Below are positions 48,922-59,285 of a DNA stretch of 64,000 nucleotides, piece by piece. Made by a program: the position numbers and the translations under genes. The stretch comes from Candidatus Streptomyces philanthi (GTDB taxonomy: Bacteria; Actinomycetota; Actinomycetes; Streptomycetales; Streptomycetaceae). Below the pieces are notes generated by a model. It was not told the origin of the DNA. It made no database searches and saw nothing but the letters and a program-made list of their open reading frames with translations. The stretch lies in the NCBI GenBank assembly GCA_018114805.1, contig CP073042.1, forward strand, positions 496,001 to 560,000, given 5' to 3'. How positions within the stretch are numbered: the first letter of the stretch is position 1; each line of letters starts with the position of its first letter.

Positions 48922-49266
48922 CGGTCGACACCTCCTTGTCACACACGGTCTGACTTCGGCGGCTTGCTGCCACCGAGGAGAACAGCGAGCACTCTAGCCC
49001 CGGACCGCGCGACCCGGCCACCGCTTTTTCACCCGCCGTCGCGCGGGGCTTCTCGTGGGGCGTTCGCGGATGGTCGCGAGTCCCGGGCGCGGGCGTGGAT
49101 TGACCGATTCGGTGAATTGCAAAACTTCGCAATTCGTTGGATAGTGTGCTGGCGGCGCGCATGGGCACCCGCGCTCAGCAGCCCGTCGCCGCGCCGGCCG
49201 TCGTCCGGCCCGTGGCCGGGCGCACCCGGCCCGGCCGGAGTGCGGGGAAGTCGAGGTCGAGGGGTC
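48922..49266. promoter_or_regulatory. Intergenic region with divergent promoters and an inverted repeat
   Basis: 345 bases between the small ORF before rsgA and the ArsR-like fragment. Contains the GAATTGC palindrome at 49114-49135 inside a locally AT-rich stretch. No gene recognised. Confidence 0.5.
49114..49135. promoter_or_regulatory. Operator-like palindrome GAATTGC-N8-GCAATTC
   Basis: Perfect 7-bp arms around AAAACTTC, lying about 130 bases before the truncated ArsR-like gene. Size, AT-richness and position fit an ArsR/SmtB-type operator. The sequence TTGCAAAACTTCGCAA at its core is itself symmetrical. Function inferred only. Confidence 0.55.
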
Positions 49267-49449
49267 GTGTCGGTTCCGCTGTACCAGGCGAAGGCCGAGT
49301 TCTTCCGCGTGCTGGGCCACCCCGTGCGGATACGCGTACGGGAGCTGTCGCGGGTCGGGCCGCTGGCCGTGCGGGAGTCGCGGGCCGCGATGGAGGTCCC
49401 CCGGTCCCCGCTGCCGGTGGCCGGCTCACGGCACGCGGAGTGGCCATGA
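49267..49449 (+). pseudogene. ArsR-type regulator, N-terminal fragment
   Basis: GTG 49267 gives SVPLYQAKAEFFRVLGHPVR then IRVRELS, nearly the same N-terminus as the complete ArsR gene at 50059 (LNQLKAEFFKTLGHPVRIRV). After about 30 residues similarity stops: the recognition helix and wing are missing and the rest is short and unlike the family. The TGA at 49447-49449 overlaps the ATG of the next gene. Probably the remains of a second ArsR. Confidence 0.7.
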
Positions 49450-49889
49450 TCGGACTCGCCGGGCTGACCGAGCTGGCCGCCCTGCCCTACCAGCACCTGT
49501 TGGCCCTGCCGACGATGCCGTCCGCAGTGCGGGTGGCCCGCGAGACGGCCGAGCTGGCGCTGGCCGAGTGGGGCATCAGCGCCGCCGTGCGCCACCCGGT
49601 CACCGACCCGGCCCTGCTGATCCTGAGCGAGCTGGTGACCAACAGCGTCCGGCACGCCGCCGCGCTCTCCGCGCAGATCACCATCATGTACGCGGCGAGC
49701 CGGGACACCTTCGCCTTCGGGGTGCACGACCGCCACCCGTACCAGCCGCCGCTCTACGGCGCGATGACCGGCGGCGGCAGCGGGCTCGCCACCGTCGTAC
49801 AGCTCACGCTCGAACTGGCCGGCACCGCGGGCGTACGGCAGGACGCCGACGGCGGCGGCAAGAGCATCTGGGTCACCCTGCCCCTGTGA
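49446..49889 (+). CDS. ATP-binding regulatory protein (HATPase_c, anti-sigma-like)
   Basis: Intact 147 residues, ATG overlapping the preceding stop. After LPTMPSAVRVARETAELALA come LLILSELVTNSVRHAAALSA (N box), FAFGVHDRHPYQPPLYGAMT, TGGGSGLATVVQLTLELAGT (G2 box) and GGGKSIWVTLPL. It is a single GHKL domain like RsbW/SpoIIAB. Its position between two ArsR-type genes suggests linkage to the same stress or metal response. Confidence 0.85.
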   Translation: MIGLAGLTELAALPYQHLLALPTMPSAVRVARETAELALAEWGISAAVRHPVTDPALLILSELVTNSVRHAAALSAQITIMYAASRDTFAFGVHDRHPYQPPLYGAMTGGGSGLATVVQLTLELAGTAGVRQDADGGGKSIWVTLPL

Positions 49890-50058
49890 CCCCGCCCCCG
49901 CGAGAGGGGCGGCCCGGGGGTCCCGGGTCGATCTGCCCGGCGCGCGCGGGCGAGGATGGCCGCATGCTGAGGAATGCTGGGCGGACGCAGCGCGTGGGGC
50001 TCGTACGGCCCCGGCGTCGGTGGGCGGGCGAGCGCGGGGGAAATGGGAGGCCGGTGCG

Positions 50059-50410
50059 ATGAGCACGCCGCTGAACCAACTGAAAGCCGAGTTCTTCAAG
50101 ACGCTCGGGCATCCGGTCCGCATCCGCGTGCTGGAGCTGCTGAGCCAGCGGGAGCAGGCGGTCGCCGAGCTGCTGCCCGAGGTGGGGGTCGGGCCCGCGC
50201 ACCTGTCGCAGCAGCTCGCCGTGTTGCGGCGGGCGAACCTCGTGGTGCCCCGCAGGGAGGGCTCGACCGTCTACTACGCGCTGACCAGCCCCCGCGTCGC
50301 CGAGCTGCTGGCAACGGCCCGCACCATCCTCACGGGCGTCCTCGCCAACCAGGCCGAACTGCTCGCCGACCTCCAGGCCGCGGCGGAGGGGGCCGAGCCG
50401 CCCCCCCTGA
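50059..50410 (+). CDS. ArsR/SmtB-family winged-helix repressor
   Basis: ATG 50059 follows GGGAGG. LNQLKAEFFKTLGHPVRIRV, LELLSQREQAVAELLPEVGV, PAHLSQQLAVLRRANLVVPR (recognition helix) and REGSTVYYALTSPRVAELLA (wing) are canonical; no Cys metal site is visible, so it may sense something other than a soft metal. The frame as read has no stop for 300 more bases; one base lost or gained in the C7 run at 50401-50407 would give GAEPPP then TGA at 50408-50410, the likely natural end, 10 bases from the convergent gene. Confidence 0.85.
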
Positions 50411-50419
50411 GCCGCCGCC

Positions 50420-51808
50420 CTACGGCCCGGCGCGGTGTCGGCCGCGCACCGACCCCGTCGGGCGGCCCCGCTCCGGGGCGGAGCCCTGCGGCTCGGCGTC
50501 CGCGGGCCGGGGCCAGGCCTCGCCCGGGCCGTACGCGCTCGGGGGGAAGGGGCCCGGCGGGTAGCTGGGGCGGGGCGGGTAGTACGGGTCGGGGGCCGGG
50601 GCCGGCGGCGGTGGGGGCCCGGGGTCCCGCGGCGGCCTCGCGACCTCGCGCGCGGCCTCGTCCGCGCGCGCGGTGGGCCGCTGGCGCGCGGTGTCGCCCT
50701 CCTGGGTGCGTTCGCGCTCGCGCCAGGCGTGCAGCCGCGACCTGACGTCCTCGGGGGGCAGGAACTGGGCCCAGCGCTCGGGGAACTCCGACGGCGGCTC
50801 GGCGTCCGCCCCGTCGCCGTCGCCCGCCATGGCCGCCGCCTCGGCGTAGGCGCGGGCCGCCGCCAGGCGCCGCTCGCGCTCGCGCTCCTCGCGGGCCGCC
50901 GCCGTGGCGACCGAGGGCCAGACCCGGTCGAGGGAGGCGTTGACCGCGGCGCCGACCAGGACCGCGAACGCGGACACCCCGATCCACAGCAGCACCGCCA
51001 CCGGCGCCGCGAGGGAGCCGTAGATGGTGGGGCCCCCGACGGTCTGGGGCAGGTAGATGCGGAGCAGGAAGCTGCCGAGCACCCACATGGTCAGGGCGAT
51101 CAGCGCGCCCGGGATGTCCTCCCGCCAGGGCGAGCGGACGGGGACCGAGACGTGGTAGAGCGTGGTCAGGAAGGCGACGGAGAGCAGGATGACCACGGGC
51201 CAGTACAGGACGCGTACGGTGTCCGCGCTGCGCGGGAAGATCTGCACCACCGCGTCGGGCCCGACCACCATCAGCGGCAGCGCCACCGCCCCCACGAGCA
51301 GGGCGACCAGGTAGAGCAGGAAGGCCAGCAGCCGGGTCTTGACGATGCCGCGGTGGCCTTCGAGCCCGTACATGATCGTGATGGTGTCGACGAAGACGTT
51401 CACCGCGCGCGAGCCGGACCACAGGGCGATGGCGAAGCCGAGCGAGATCACGTCGGGTCTGCCGCCCTCGATGACGTCGTCGAGCAGGGGCCGGGCGATG
51501 TCGCTCACGCCCTTGTCGGAGAGGACGGTGCCCGAGGCGTCGAGGATGTTGTCCCGTATGGTCGCGACGGTTTCGGTGTTGGTCCAGGCGTCGAGGTAGC
51601 CGAGCAGCCCGATGAGGCCGAGCAGCAGCGGCGGCAGCGAGAGCAGCGTGAAGAACGCCGCCTCGGCGGCGAGGCCGGTGACCCGGTATTCCATGCAGGA
51701 GTTGACGGTGTCCTTCAGGAGCAGCCACGCCATCTTGCGCTTGGACACATGCTGCGACAGGGCGCGTGCCCTGTGCAGTCGACTGGGGGATTCGTTCGCT
51801 GGCTGCAC
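50420..51808 (-). CDS. YihY/BrkB-family inner-membrane protein
   Basis: GTG 51808 (QPANESPSRLHRARALSQHV) is the best supported start. Typical YihY layout with six membrane segments: AAFFTLLSLPPLLLGLIGLL, FAIALWSGSRAVNVFVDTIT, LLAFLLYLVALLVGAVALPL, WPVVILLSVAFLTTLYHVSV, WREDIPGALIALTMWVLGSF and VAVLLWIGVSAFAVLVGAAV. NxxLDRVW follows, then a long charged and Pro-rich cytoplasmic tail of about 170 residues. No frame breaks. Despite an old RNase BN label, the family function is unclear. Confidence 0.87.
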   Translation of the reverse strand: MQPANESPSRLHRARALSQHVSKRKMAWLLLKDTVNSCMEYRVTGLAAEAAFFTLLSLPPLLLGLIGLLGYLDAWTNTETVATIRDNILDASGTVLSDKGVSDIARPLLDDVIEGGRPDVISLGFAIALWSGSRAVNVFVDTITIMYGLEGHRGIVKTRLLAFLLYLVALLVGAVALPLMVVGPDAVVQIFPRSADTVRVLYWPVVILLSVAFLTTLYHVSVPVRSPWREDIPGALIALTMWVLGSFLLRIYLPQTVGGPTIYGSLAAPVAVLLWIGVSAFAVLVGAAVNASLDRVWPSVATAAAREERERERRLAAARAYAEAAAMAGDGDGADAEPPSEFPERWAQFLPPEDVRSRLHAWRERERTQEGDTARQRPTARADEAAREVARPPRDPGPPPPPAPAPDPYYPPRPSYPPGPFPPSAYGPGEAWPRPADAEPQGSAPERGRPTGSVRGRHRAGP

Positions 51809-51898
51809 CTCTTCACCGTATCTGTCCTTTCGCCCCTGGCCTGCCGGATGACCTGGGCCGATCGCCGGCGGGACTGGGCCGCGTGGTTGGCTGCCGGC

Positions 51899-52515
51899 AT
51901 GACCACCACCGTGACCACCTGGTATCTGGAACAGACCGCTCCCGGCGACCTCTCCCCCGCACCTCCGCCGGCCTCCCGAAACCGGGGTGCGGATCGTGCG
52001 CGCCGAGGTCCCCAGCCCCGAGTTCAGCCGCTTCCTGTACGCCTCTGTCGGCGGGGACATCGCCTGGATCGACCGGCTGGCGTGGACGTACGACCAGTGG
52101 CGGCGGGCGCTGTCGCGCCCCGGCGTGGAGACCTGGGTGGCGTACGAGCACGGCACGCCGGCCGGGTACGTCGAGTTGGCGGCGAACCCAGACGGCTCCC
52201 GCAGCACCCCCGGCTCCGCCGGCTCCGTGGAGATCGCCTACTTCGGGCTGCTGCCGGCCTTCCGGGGTCGGCGCATCGGCGGACACCTGCTGTCGGTAGG
52301 GGTCCAGCGGGCGTGGGACCTCGGCGAGCGGTGGCCGGATCTGCCCGCCACCCAGCGGGGGTGGTTGCACACCTGCTCCAAGGACGGGGAGCACGCGCTC
52401 GGCAACTACCAAAAGCGCGGCTTCAGCGTCTACCGGACGACGACCGACGAAGGAGCCGGAGCCGGTCAATCCGGTTCCGTGGCCCGGCGCTTACACGGCT
52501 CCCACCAGCGCGTAA
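51899..52515 (+). CDS. GNAT-family N-acetyltransferase, two frameshifts
   Basis: ATG 51899 (TTTVTTWYLEQTAPGDLSPA); a break at about 51975 leads to ETGVRIVRAEVPSPEFSRFL and DRLAWTYDQWRRAL. The acetyl-CoA motif A is VEIAYFGLLPAFRGRRIGGH (R/Q-x-x-G-x-G/A variant FRGRRIGG), followed by WLHTCSKDGEHALGNYQKRG. A second break at about 52450 gives the tail EPEPVNPVPWPGAYTAPTSA and TAA 52513-52515. Relatives lie next to other sulfur or stress genes in streptomycetes, but the acceptor is unknown. Confidence 0.82.
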
Positions 52516-52652
52516 GCCAAGACGGTGGGGGCGCGACGCGAACCCTGTTCGCTCGTGTGAGCGACCCCACAACATACCATTGAGCGAGAACCCATCGCCC
52601 ACATGTTGGACAATGCTGGACGGTCAACAAAGGCCCGTGCCAGGCTTGCGTC

Positions 52653-52736
52653 ATGTCTAGAGCTGGAATCGCCTTGGTGAGTCGACGACACGTCGACCTC
52701 GGACGCATGTCCAGCGCCATCTGTTCGGCGGGCTGA
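52653..52736 (+). CDS. Leader peptide of the cysteine operon
   Basis: 27 codons: MSRAGIALVSRRHVDLGRM then SSAICSAG, ending TGA. The core RRHVDLGR with a C-terminal Cys is a conserved short ORF ahead of sulfur-assimilation genes in actinobacteria (called putative leader peptide). It lies about 200 bases before the sulfite reductase. A single Cys near the end suits cysteine-sensitive attenuation or translational coupling. That role is inferred; conservation of the sequence pattern is established. Confidence 0.8.
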   Translation: MSRAGIALVSRRHVDLGRMSSAICSAG

Positions 52737-52938
52737 CAGCACAGCACCACCGCGTTTTCGCCGTCCTCGCCGCCGCGGACGTGCGCGTTCCGTTGATCTC
52801 AGACACACCTCACGGGCCTCCACGCGCCCGCTCGCGCGCGGATCTGGCGATGTTCAGCCTGCCCAGCCCGCTAGGTCGCGGCGCCCTGTCGCGCAGCCGA
52901 GAGTCTTCAGCGCAGCCCTGCTTTCCCCCTGGTACTTC

Positions 52939-54310
<1,372 letters not shown>

Positions 54311-54314
<4 letters not shown>

Positions 54315-54511
54315 GCTAGCGGACCGCGCCATTCTACTGTCCGTACTGCGGCGAGGAGGACCTCCGTCCGTCCGAGGAGGGCCACGGCACCTGGGAATGT
54401 GCCTCCTGCAACCGCGCGTTTCGACTGTCGTTCCTAGGACTGCTAGCTGCCGGTCTGCGGCGCGACGACGCCGGGACCGGCGAGAGGGGTGGTCGTCATG
54501 ACGACGACTGA
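54311..54511 (+). CDS. Small zinc-ribbon protein of the cys operon, TAG at codon 3
   Basis: GTG 54311 overlaps the cysI stop, but the third codon (54317-54319) is TAG. The frame continues APFYCPYCGEEDLRPSEEGH then GTWECASCNRAFRLSFLGLL, a CxxC...CxxC zinc ribbon, and stops at 54509-54511 inside the cysH start region. This small protein is a constant companion between sulfite reductase and cysH in streptomycetes and has no assigned function. Without the TAG it would be about 65 residues; no later start codon precedes the ribbon. Confidence 0.7.
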
Positions 54512-55203
54512 ACACCGCACGGCGGGCGCGCTACAGGAGTTGGCCGAGCGGGCGGGCCGCGAACTGGAGGACGCGTCGGCGCTGGAGATCCTGCGCTGGG
54601 GTGTCGAGACATTCGGCGCGCGCTTCTGCGTGACCTCCTCCAGGGAGGACGCCGTGGTGGCACACCTGGCGGCGCGCGTACGGCCCGGGGTGGACGTGGT
54701 CTTCTTCGAACGGCTACCACTTCCCCGAGACCATCGGCACCCGGGACGCGGTGGGGGCGGTGATGGACGTCAACCTGATCACGCTGACGCCCCGCCAGTC
54801 GGTGGCCGAGCAGGACGCCGAGTACGGCCCGCGCCTGCACGACCGCGACCCGGACCTGTGCTGCGCGCTGCGCAAGGTGGCCCCGCTCGAGGCGGGCCTG
54901 GCCGGCTACGACGCGTGGGCGACGGGCCTGCGCCGCGACGAGTCCCCGACCCGCGCCGGCACGCCGGTGGTGGGCTGGGACGCGCGGCGCGGCAAGGTCA
55001 AGCTGTCGCCGATAGCCCGCTGGACGCAGGAGGACGTGGACGCCTACGTCACCGAGCACGGCGTCCTCACCAACCCGCTGCTGATGGACGGTTACGCCTC
55101 CGTCGGCTGCGCCCCCTGCACCCGGCGGGTGCTCGCGGGCGAGGACGCGCGGGCCGGGCGCTGGGCGGGGCGCGGCAAGACGGAATGCGGACTGCACGGC
55201 TGA
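54498..55203 (+). CDS. cysH: Phosphoadenylyl-sulfate reductase, one frameshift
   Basis: ATG 54498 overlaps the zinc-ribbon gene. LEILRWGVETFGARFCVTSS, then REDAVVAHLAARV (PP-loop-like). At about 54710 two bases seem lost: FFE is followed one frame over by GYHFPETIGTRDAV. The catalytic region has DPDLCCALRKVAPL (CC), WATGLRRDESPTRAG, and GCAPCTRRVLAGEDARAGRW with GKTECGLHG at the end: the CC...CxxC set shows a 4Fe-4S enzyme, which in this group reduces APS or PAPS to sulfite. About 235 residues. Confidence 0.88.
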
Positions 55204-55235
55204 TGACGGACACACACATACCCCAGGAGCCATCG

Positions 55236-55841
55236 ATGAGCACGGCCCCGGCAGACGGACCCGTCACGGGCACCCCGCACGACGCGAACGCCGTGCGGGC
55301 CGCCCGGTCGGTCGGCGGGACAGTGTGGCTGACCGGCTTGCCCAGCGCGGGCAAGACGACGATCGCCTACGCGCTGGCCGAGCGGCTGACCGGCGAGGGA
55401 CACCGGGTCGAGGTGCTCGACGGCGACGAGATCCGCGAGTTCCTCTCGGCCGGGCTCGGCTTCTCGCGCGCGGACCGGCACACCAACGTGCAGCGGATCG
55501 GCTTCGTGGCCCAACTCCTCGCCTCGCACGGCGTCATCACGCTGGTGCCGGTCATCGCCCCGTACGCCGACAGCCGGGAGGCGGTGCGCGAGCGGCACCA
55601 GAGCGCGGGCACGCCGTACCTGGAGGTCCACGTGGCGACGCCGGTCGAGGTCTGCTCCGAGCGTGATGTGAAGGGCCTGTACGCCAAGCAGGCGGCGGGC
55701 GAGATCTCCGGGCTGACCGGCGTGGACGACCCGTACGAGGCGCCGAGCGACCCGGACCTGCGGATCGAGACGCACCGGCAGGGTGTGCACGAGTCCGCGA
55801 CGGCGCTGCACGCGCTGCTGGCCACACGGGGGATGGTGTGA
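55236..55841 (+). CDS. cysC: Adenylyl-sulfate kinase
   Basis: Intact, 201 residues. Walker A in TVWLTGLPSAGKTTIAYALA, DGDEIREFLSAGLGFSRADR, RIGFVAQLLASHGVITLVPV and the lid DVKGLYAKQAAGEISGLTGV with ADSREAVRER. Phosphorylates APS to PAPS. ATG 55236 has GGAG at 6 bases; an in-frame ATG at 55203, overlapping the cysH stop, is an alternative that would add 11 residues. Confidence 0.94.
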   Translation: MSTAPADGPVTGTPHDANAVRAARSVGGTVWLTGLPSAGKTTIAYALAERLTGEGHRVEVLDGDEIREFLSAGLGFSRADRHTNVQRIGFVAQLLASHGVITLVPVIAPYADSREAVRERHQSAGTPYLEVHVATPVEVCSERDVKGLYAKQAAGEISGLTGVDDPYEAPSDPDLRIETHRQGVHESATALHALLATRGMV

Positions 55842-55891
55842 GCGACGCACGCACGGCGAACGACGCACACTGCGACCTAGAGGAGCCCCCC

Positions 55892-56827
55892 ATGACACCC
55901 CCCGGGTCCGTCGGTGCGGACACCGACAACCCGTACGCGCTCGCCCACCTGGACGCCCTGGAGTCCGAGGCGATGCACATCTTCCGCGAGGTGGCGGGCG
56001 AGTTCGAACGCCCGGTGATCCTGTTCTCCGGCGGCAAGGACTCCATCGTGATGCTGCACCTGGCGCTGAAGGCGTTCACGCCGGCGCCGGTGCCCCTCGC
56101 GCTGCTGCACGTGGACACCGGACACAACTTCCCCGAGGTCATCGACTACCGCGACCAGGTCGCCCAGCGGCACGGACTGCGACTGCACGTGGCCTCGGTG
56201 CAGGAGTTCATCGACCGCGGCGAGCTGCGCGAGCGCCCCGACGGCCCACGCAACCCGCTCCAGACCGTGCCCCTACTCGACGCCATCGAGAAGAACCGCT
56301 TCGACGCCGTCTTCGGCGGCGGCCGGCGCGACGAGGAGAAGGCACGGGCCAAGGAACGCGTCTTCTCACTACGGGACGAGTTCGGCGGCTGGGACCCACG
56401 CCGCCAGCGACCCGAACCGTGGCAGCTCTACAACGGACGCCACTCCCCCGGCGAACACGTGCGCGTCTTCCCGCTCTCGAACTGGACCGAGCTGGACGTG
56501 TGGCAGTACATCGAACGGGAGGAGATCGACCTCCCGGCCATCTACTACGCGCACGAGCGCGAGGTCTTCTCCGGCTCGGGCATGTGGCTGACCCCCGGCC
56601 AGTGGGGCGGCCCGCGCGAGGGCGAGCGGACCGAACGCCGCCTGGTGCGCTACCGCACGGTCGGCGACATGTCCTGCACCGGCGCCGTCGACTCCCAGGC
56701 GGCCACCATCTCCCAGGTCATCGAGGAGATAGCGGCCTCCAGACTCACCGAGCGAGGCGCCACACGCGCGGACGAGAAAGTGTCTGAGGCCGCGATGGAA
56801 GACCGCAAGCGCGAGGGGTACTTCTAA
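55892..56827 (+). CDS. cysD: Sulfate adenylyltransferase subunit 2
   Basis: Intact, 311 residues. PP-loop LFSGGKDSIVMLHLALKAF, VDTGHNFPEVIDYRDQVAQR, DAVFGGGRRDEEKARAKERV and FPLSNWTELDVWQYIEREEI are all typical CysD; the end EAAMEDRKREGYF is the family C-terminus. Makes APS from ATP and sulfate, with CysN as GTPase partner. ATG 55892 has AGGAG at 6-7 bases; GTG 55838 overlapping the cysC stop is a possible longer start. Confidence 0.95.
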   Translation: MTPPGSVGADTDNPYALAHLDALESEAMHIFREVAGEFERPVILFSGGKDSIVMLHLALKAFTPAPVPLALLHVDTGHNFPEVIDYRDQVAQRHGLRLHVASVQEFIDRGELRERPDGPRNPLQTVPLLDAIEKNRFDAVFGGGRRDEEKARAKERVFSLRDEFGGWDPRRQRPEPWQLYNGRHSPGEHVRVFPLSNWTELDVWQYIEREEIDLPAIYYAHEREVFSGSGMWLTPGQWGGPREGERTERRLVRYRTVGDMSCTGAVDSQAATISQVIEEIAASRLTERGATRADEKVSEAAMEDRKREGYF

Positions 56828-56829
56828 CC

Positions 56830-58530
56830 ATGACCAGCGCCTACAACCTTCCGCACCTCACCGTCGGCGCGCTGATGCGCCACATCGTCGCCGAGACCGC
56901 AGCCCGCCTGTCCGAACGCGCGACCGGCCACGGGACGGCGACCGCGACCGGCCGCGCACCCGGCCCGGCGGCCGGTGCCGCGCCCGGCCACGAACCCGGA
57001 CCACCCAGCGGCGGCGCCCCCGGGCACACACCGGGCGGCCCGTCGAGTGACCCTCCCGACCGCGACCGGGCACGGCCCCGCCGCCAGCCCGTGAAAGGAC
57101 ACCCCACCCCCATGGCCACCACCACGGCCCCTCACCAGACCCCGGCGGGCGACACCGAGCCGCGCCGCCCCGAACGCGCCGCCGCCCACGTCCCCGGTGC
57201 CATCGGCGCGGACCTGCTGCGCTGGGCCACCGCCGGCTCCGTCGACGACGGCAAGTCCACCCTGGTGGGGCGGCTGCTGTACGACGCGAAGGCGGTGCTG
57301 GCCGACCAGTTGAAGGCCGTCGAGCGCACCTCCCATGACCGCGGCCAGCACGCGCCCGACCTGGTGCTGCTGACCGACGGGCTGCGCGCCGAGCGCGAGC
57401 AGGGCATCACCATCGACGTGGCGTACCGCTACTTCGCCACCCCCCGGCGCCGCTTCATCCTCGCCGACACCCCGGGCCACGTGCAGTACACCCGCAACAT
57501 GGTCACCGGCGCCTCCACGGCCGAGTTGGCCGTGGTGCTGGTGGACGCCCGCAACGGCGTGGTCGAGCAGACCCGCCGGCACGCCGCGGTCGCCGCGCTG
57601 CTGCGGGTGCCGCACATCGTGCTCGCCGTCAACAAGATGGACCTGGTGGACTACGCGGAGCCGGTGTTCACCGCCATCGCCCGGGAGTTCACCGCGCACG
57701 CCGGCTCGCTCGGCGTCTGGGAGGTCACGGCGATCCCGATCTCCGCCCTCGTCGGCGACGGGGTCGTCACCGCCTCGGCCCGCATGCCCTGGTGCACCGG
57801 GCCGACGCTGCTCGACCACCTCGAACGCGTCGACGTGGGCGGCGAGCCGGCCGCGCGGCCCGCCCGGTTCCCGGTGCAGTGCGTCATCCGGCACGACGGC
57901 GCGCGCCACTACGGGGGCCAACTGACTGCCGAGGTGCTGCGGGTGGGCGACCGGGTCACCGTCCTACCGTCCGGCCGTACCACCACCATCAGCTCGATCG
58001 ACCTGCTGGGGCGCGCGGTCGGCGCCGCGCGGGCGGCGCAGTCCGTCACCCTCCGCCTCGCCGACGAACTCGACGTCGCCCGCGGCGACCTGATCGCCCC
58101 CGCCCACGCGGGGCCGGTCGCCACCCGAGACGTCGAGGCGGCCGTCTGCCATCTCCACGACCGCCCACTGCGCCCCGGCGAGCAGGTACTCCTGCGACAC
58201 ACGACGCGCACGGTGCGGGCAGTGGTCAGGGAGGTGTACGGGACGGCAGAGTTGGGGCCCAACGACATCGGTCGGATCGTGCTGCGCACCGCCGAGCCGA
58301 TCGCGGCCGACGCGTACGAGGACGCGCGCGAGACCGGGTCCTTCCTGCTCATCGACCCGGCCGACGGCGCCACCCGGACCGCGGGGATGGTCGGCGGCGC
58401 GCCCTGGTGTCCCTGCTGCTGCCGGCACTGGTGCTGGCCGGGTGCGGGTACGGCTCCCGCAAACAGGAGACGCGGATGCCGGGCGAGGAGTTCACGCCGA
58501 TGGGCCGGAAGCTGTCCGCCAACTCGCTGA
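56830..58530 (+). CDS. cysN: Sulfate adenylyltransferase subunit 1 (GTPase), unusual N-terminus and damaged end
   Basis: Starts 3 bases after cysD. The GTPase core is intact: ATAGSVDDGKSTLVGRLLYD (P loop), ADTPGHVQYTRNMVTGAS and VNKMDLVDY, followed by the beta-barrel domains (CVIRHDGARHYGGQLTAEVL). The core is preceded by about 130 residues instead of a few; most of it is a Gly/Pro/Ala-rich stretch, so the authentic start may be the ATG near 57112. Homology ends at RTAGMV (about 58395); the remaining 45 codons are read-through into the next gene, so the natural stop is missing. Confidence 0.9.
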   Translation: MTSAYNLPHLTVGALMRHIVAETAARLSERATGHGTATATGRAPGPAAGAAPGHEPGPPSGGAPGHTPGGPSSDPPDRDRARPRRQPVKGHPTPMATTTAPHQTPAGDTEPRRPERAAAHVPGAIGADLLRWATAGSVDDGKSTLVGRLLYDAKAVLADQLKAVERTSHDRGQHAPDLVLLTDGLRAEREQGITIDVAYRYFATPRRRFILADTPGHVQYTRNMVTGASTAELAVVLVDARNGVVEQTRRHAAVAALLRVPHIVLAVNKMDLVDYAEPVFTAIAREFTAHAGSLGVWEVTAIPISALVGDGVVTASARMPWCTGPTLLDHLERVDVGGEPAARPARFPVQCVIRHDGARHYGGQLTAEVLRVGDRVTVLPSGRTTTISSIDLLGRAVGAARAAQSVTLRLADELDVARGDLIAPAHAGPVATRDVEAAVCHLHDRPLRPGEQVLLRHTTRTVRAVVREVYGTAELGPNDIGRIVLRTAEPIAADAYEDARETGSFLLIDPADGATRTAGMVGGAPWCPCCCRHWCWPGAGTAPANRRRGCRARSSRRWAGSCPPTR

Positions 58531-58980
58531 CCATCGGGTACTTCCCGAACATCACGCACGCCACCGCCCTCGTCGGCCTGCAGAAGGGTTTCTTCGCGAA
58601 GGAGTTGCGGGGGACCCGCCTGAAGACCCAGGTCTTCAACGCGGGCCCGTCCGCCATGGAGGCGCTCAACGCCGGGGCCGTGGACATCGCCTGGGTCGGG
58701 CCGGCCCCAGCCGTCAACGGCTTCGTCCGGTCCAAGGGCAGGAGCCTGCGGATCCTCTCCGGTTCGGCGTCCGGCGGTGCCTCGCTCGTCGTCAACCCCG
58801 ACAGGATCGGGAGCCCGGCGGACGTCAGGGGCCGCCGCATCGCCACCCCGCAGATCGGCGGCACCCAGGACACGGCCCTGCTGCACTGGGCCGCCACGCG
58901 CGGCTGGCGCGTCGACCCCCAGACCGGCGACGGGGGACGTGCGCGTGATCCGACAGGACAACAAGGAGATCCCCACCGCC
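58407..58980 (+). pseudogene. ABC-transporter sulfonate-binding lipoprotein (SsuA-like), C-terminally truncated
   Basis: Frame 3 reads VSLLLPALVLAGCGYGS, a lipoprotein signal with lipobox LAGC, then LTIGYFPNITHATALVGLQK, VFNAGPSAMEALNAGAVDIA, WVGPAPAVNGFVRSKGRSLR and RIATPQIGGTQDTALLHWAA. Homology stops after VDPQTG, where a break occurs; GDVRVIRQDNKEIPT continues a few residues one frame over and then ends. Less than 60 percent of the protein is left. It also lacks a clear start, because cysN reads into it. In complete operons it binds aliphatic sulfonates or sulfate-like anions for import. Confidence 0.8.
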
Positions 58981-58984
58981 CCGC

Positions 58985-59131
58985 GCGGTGCCCGTCATCG
59001 GCCTCGCCGGCTGCGTCGCGCTCGCCTTCGCCCTGCCGCTGTCCTCGGTCCTGACGGGGACCGGCGTGCTGGCGGCGGGGGCGCTCTCGTACGGGGTGCG
59101 CGGCCGCTGGGTCGGCGCGGGACGGGGCTGA
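58985..59131 (+). pseudogene. Amino-acid permease (APC family) C-terminal fragment
   Basis: Frame 2 gives PVIGLAGCVALAFALPLSSV, TGTGVLAAGALSYGVRGRWV and a TGA at 59129-59131, the last membrane helix pair of an APC-type permease. The preceding 400 residues of such a protein are absent; the sequence joins directly to the binding-protein fragment. This marks a large deletion, rearrangement or misassembly at about 58980. Confidence 0.6.
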
Positions 59132-59285
59132 CGGGCGGACAGGTACGCGCGGTTTCGTCGCATCGGCGCGGCCGGCATAGGCTGCGGCGGGGCCGCCCGC
59201 CGGTCGCCGTTCCGGACCCGGCGTCCCGACGCGGCCCCGACGCACCGCGTCCCCCGCGTCGTCGGTCCGGATGAGGAGAACCACC

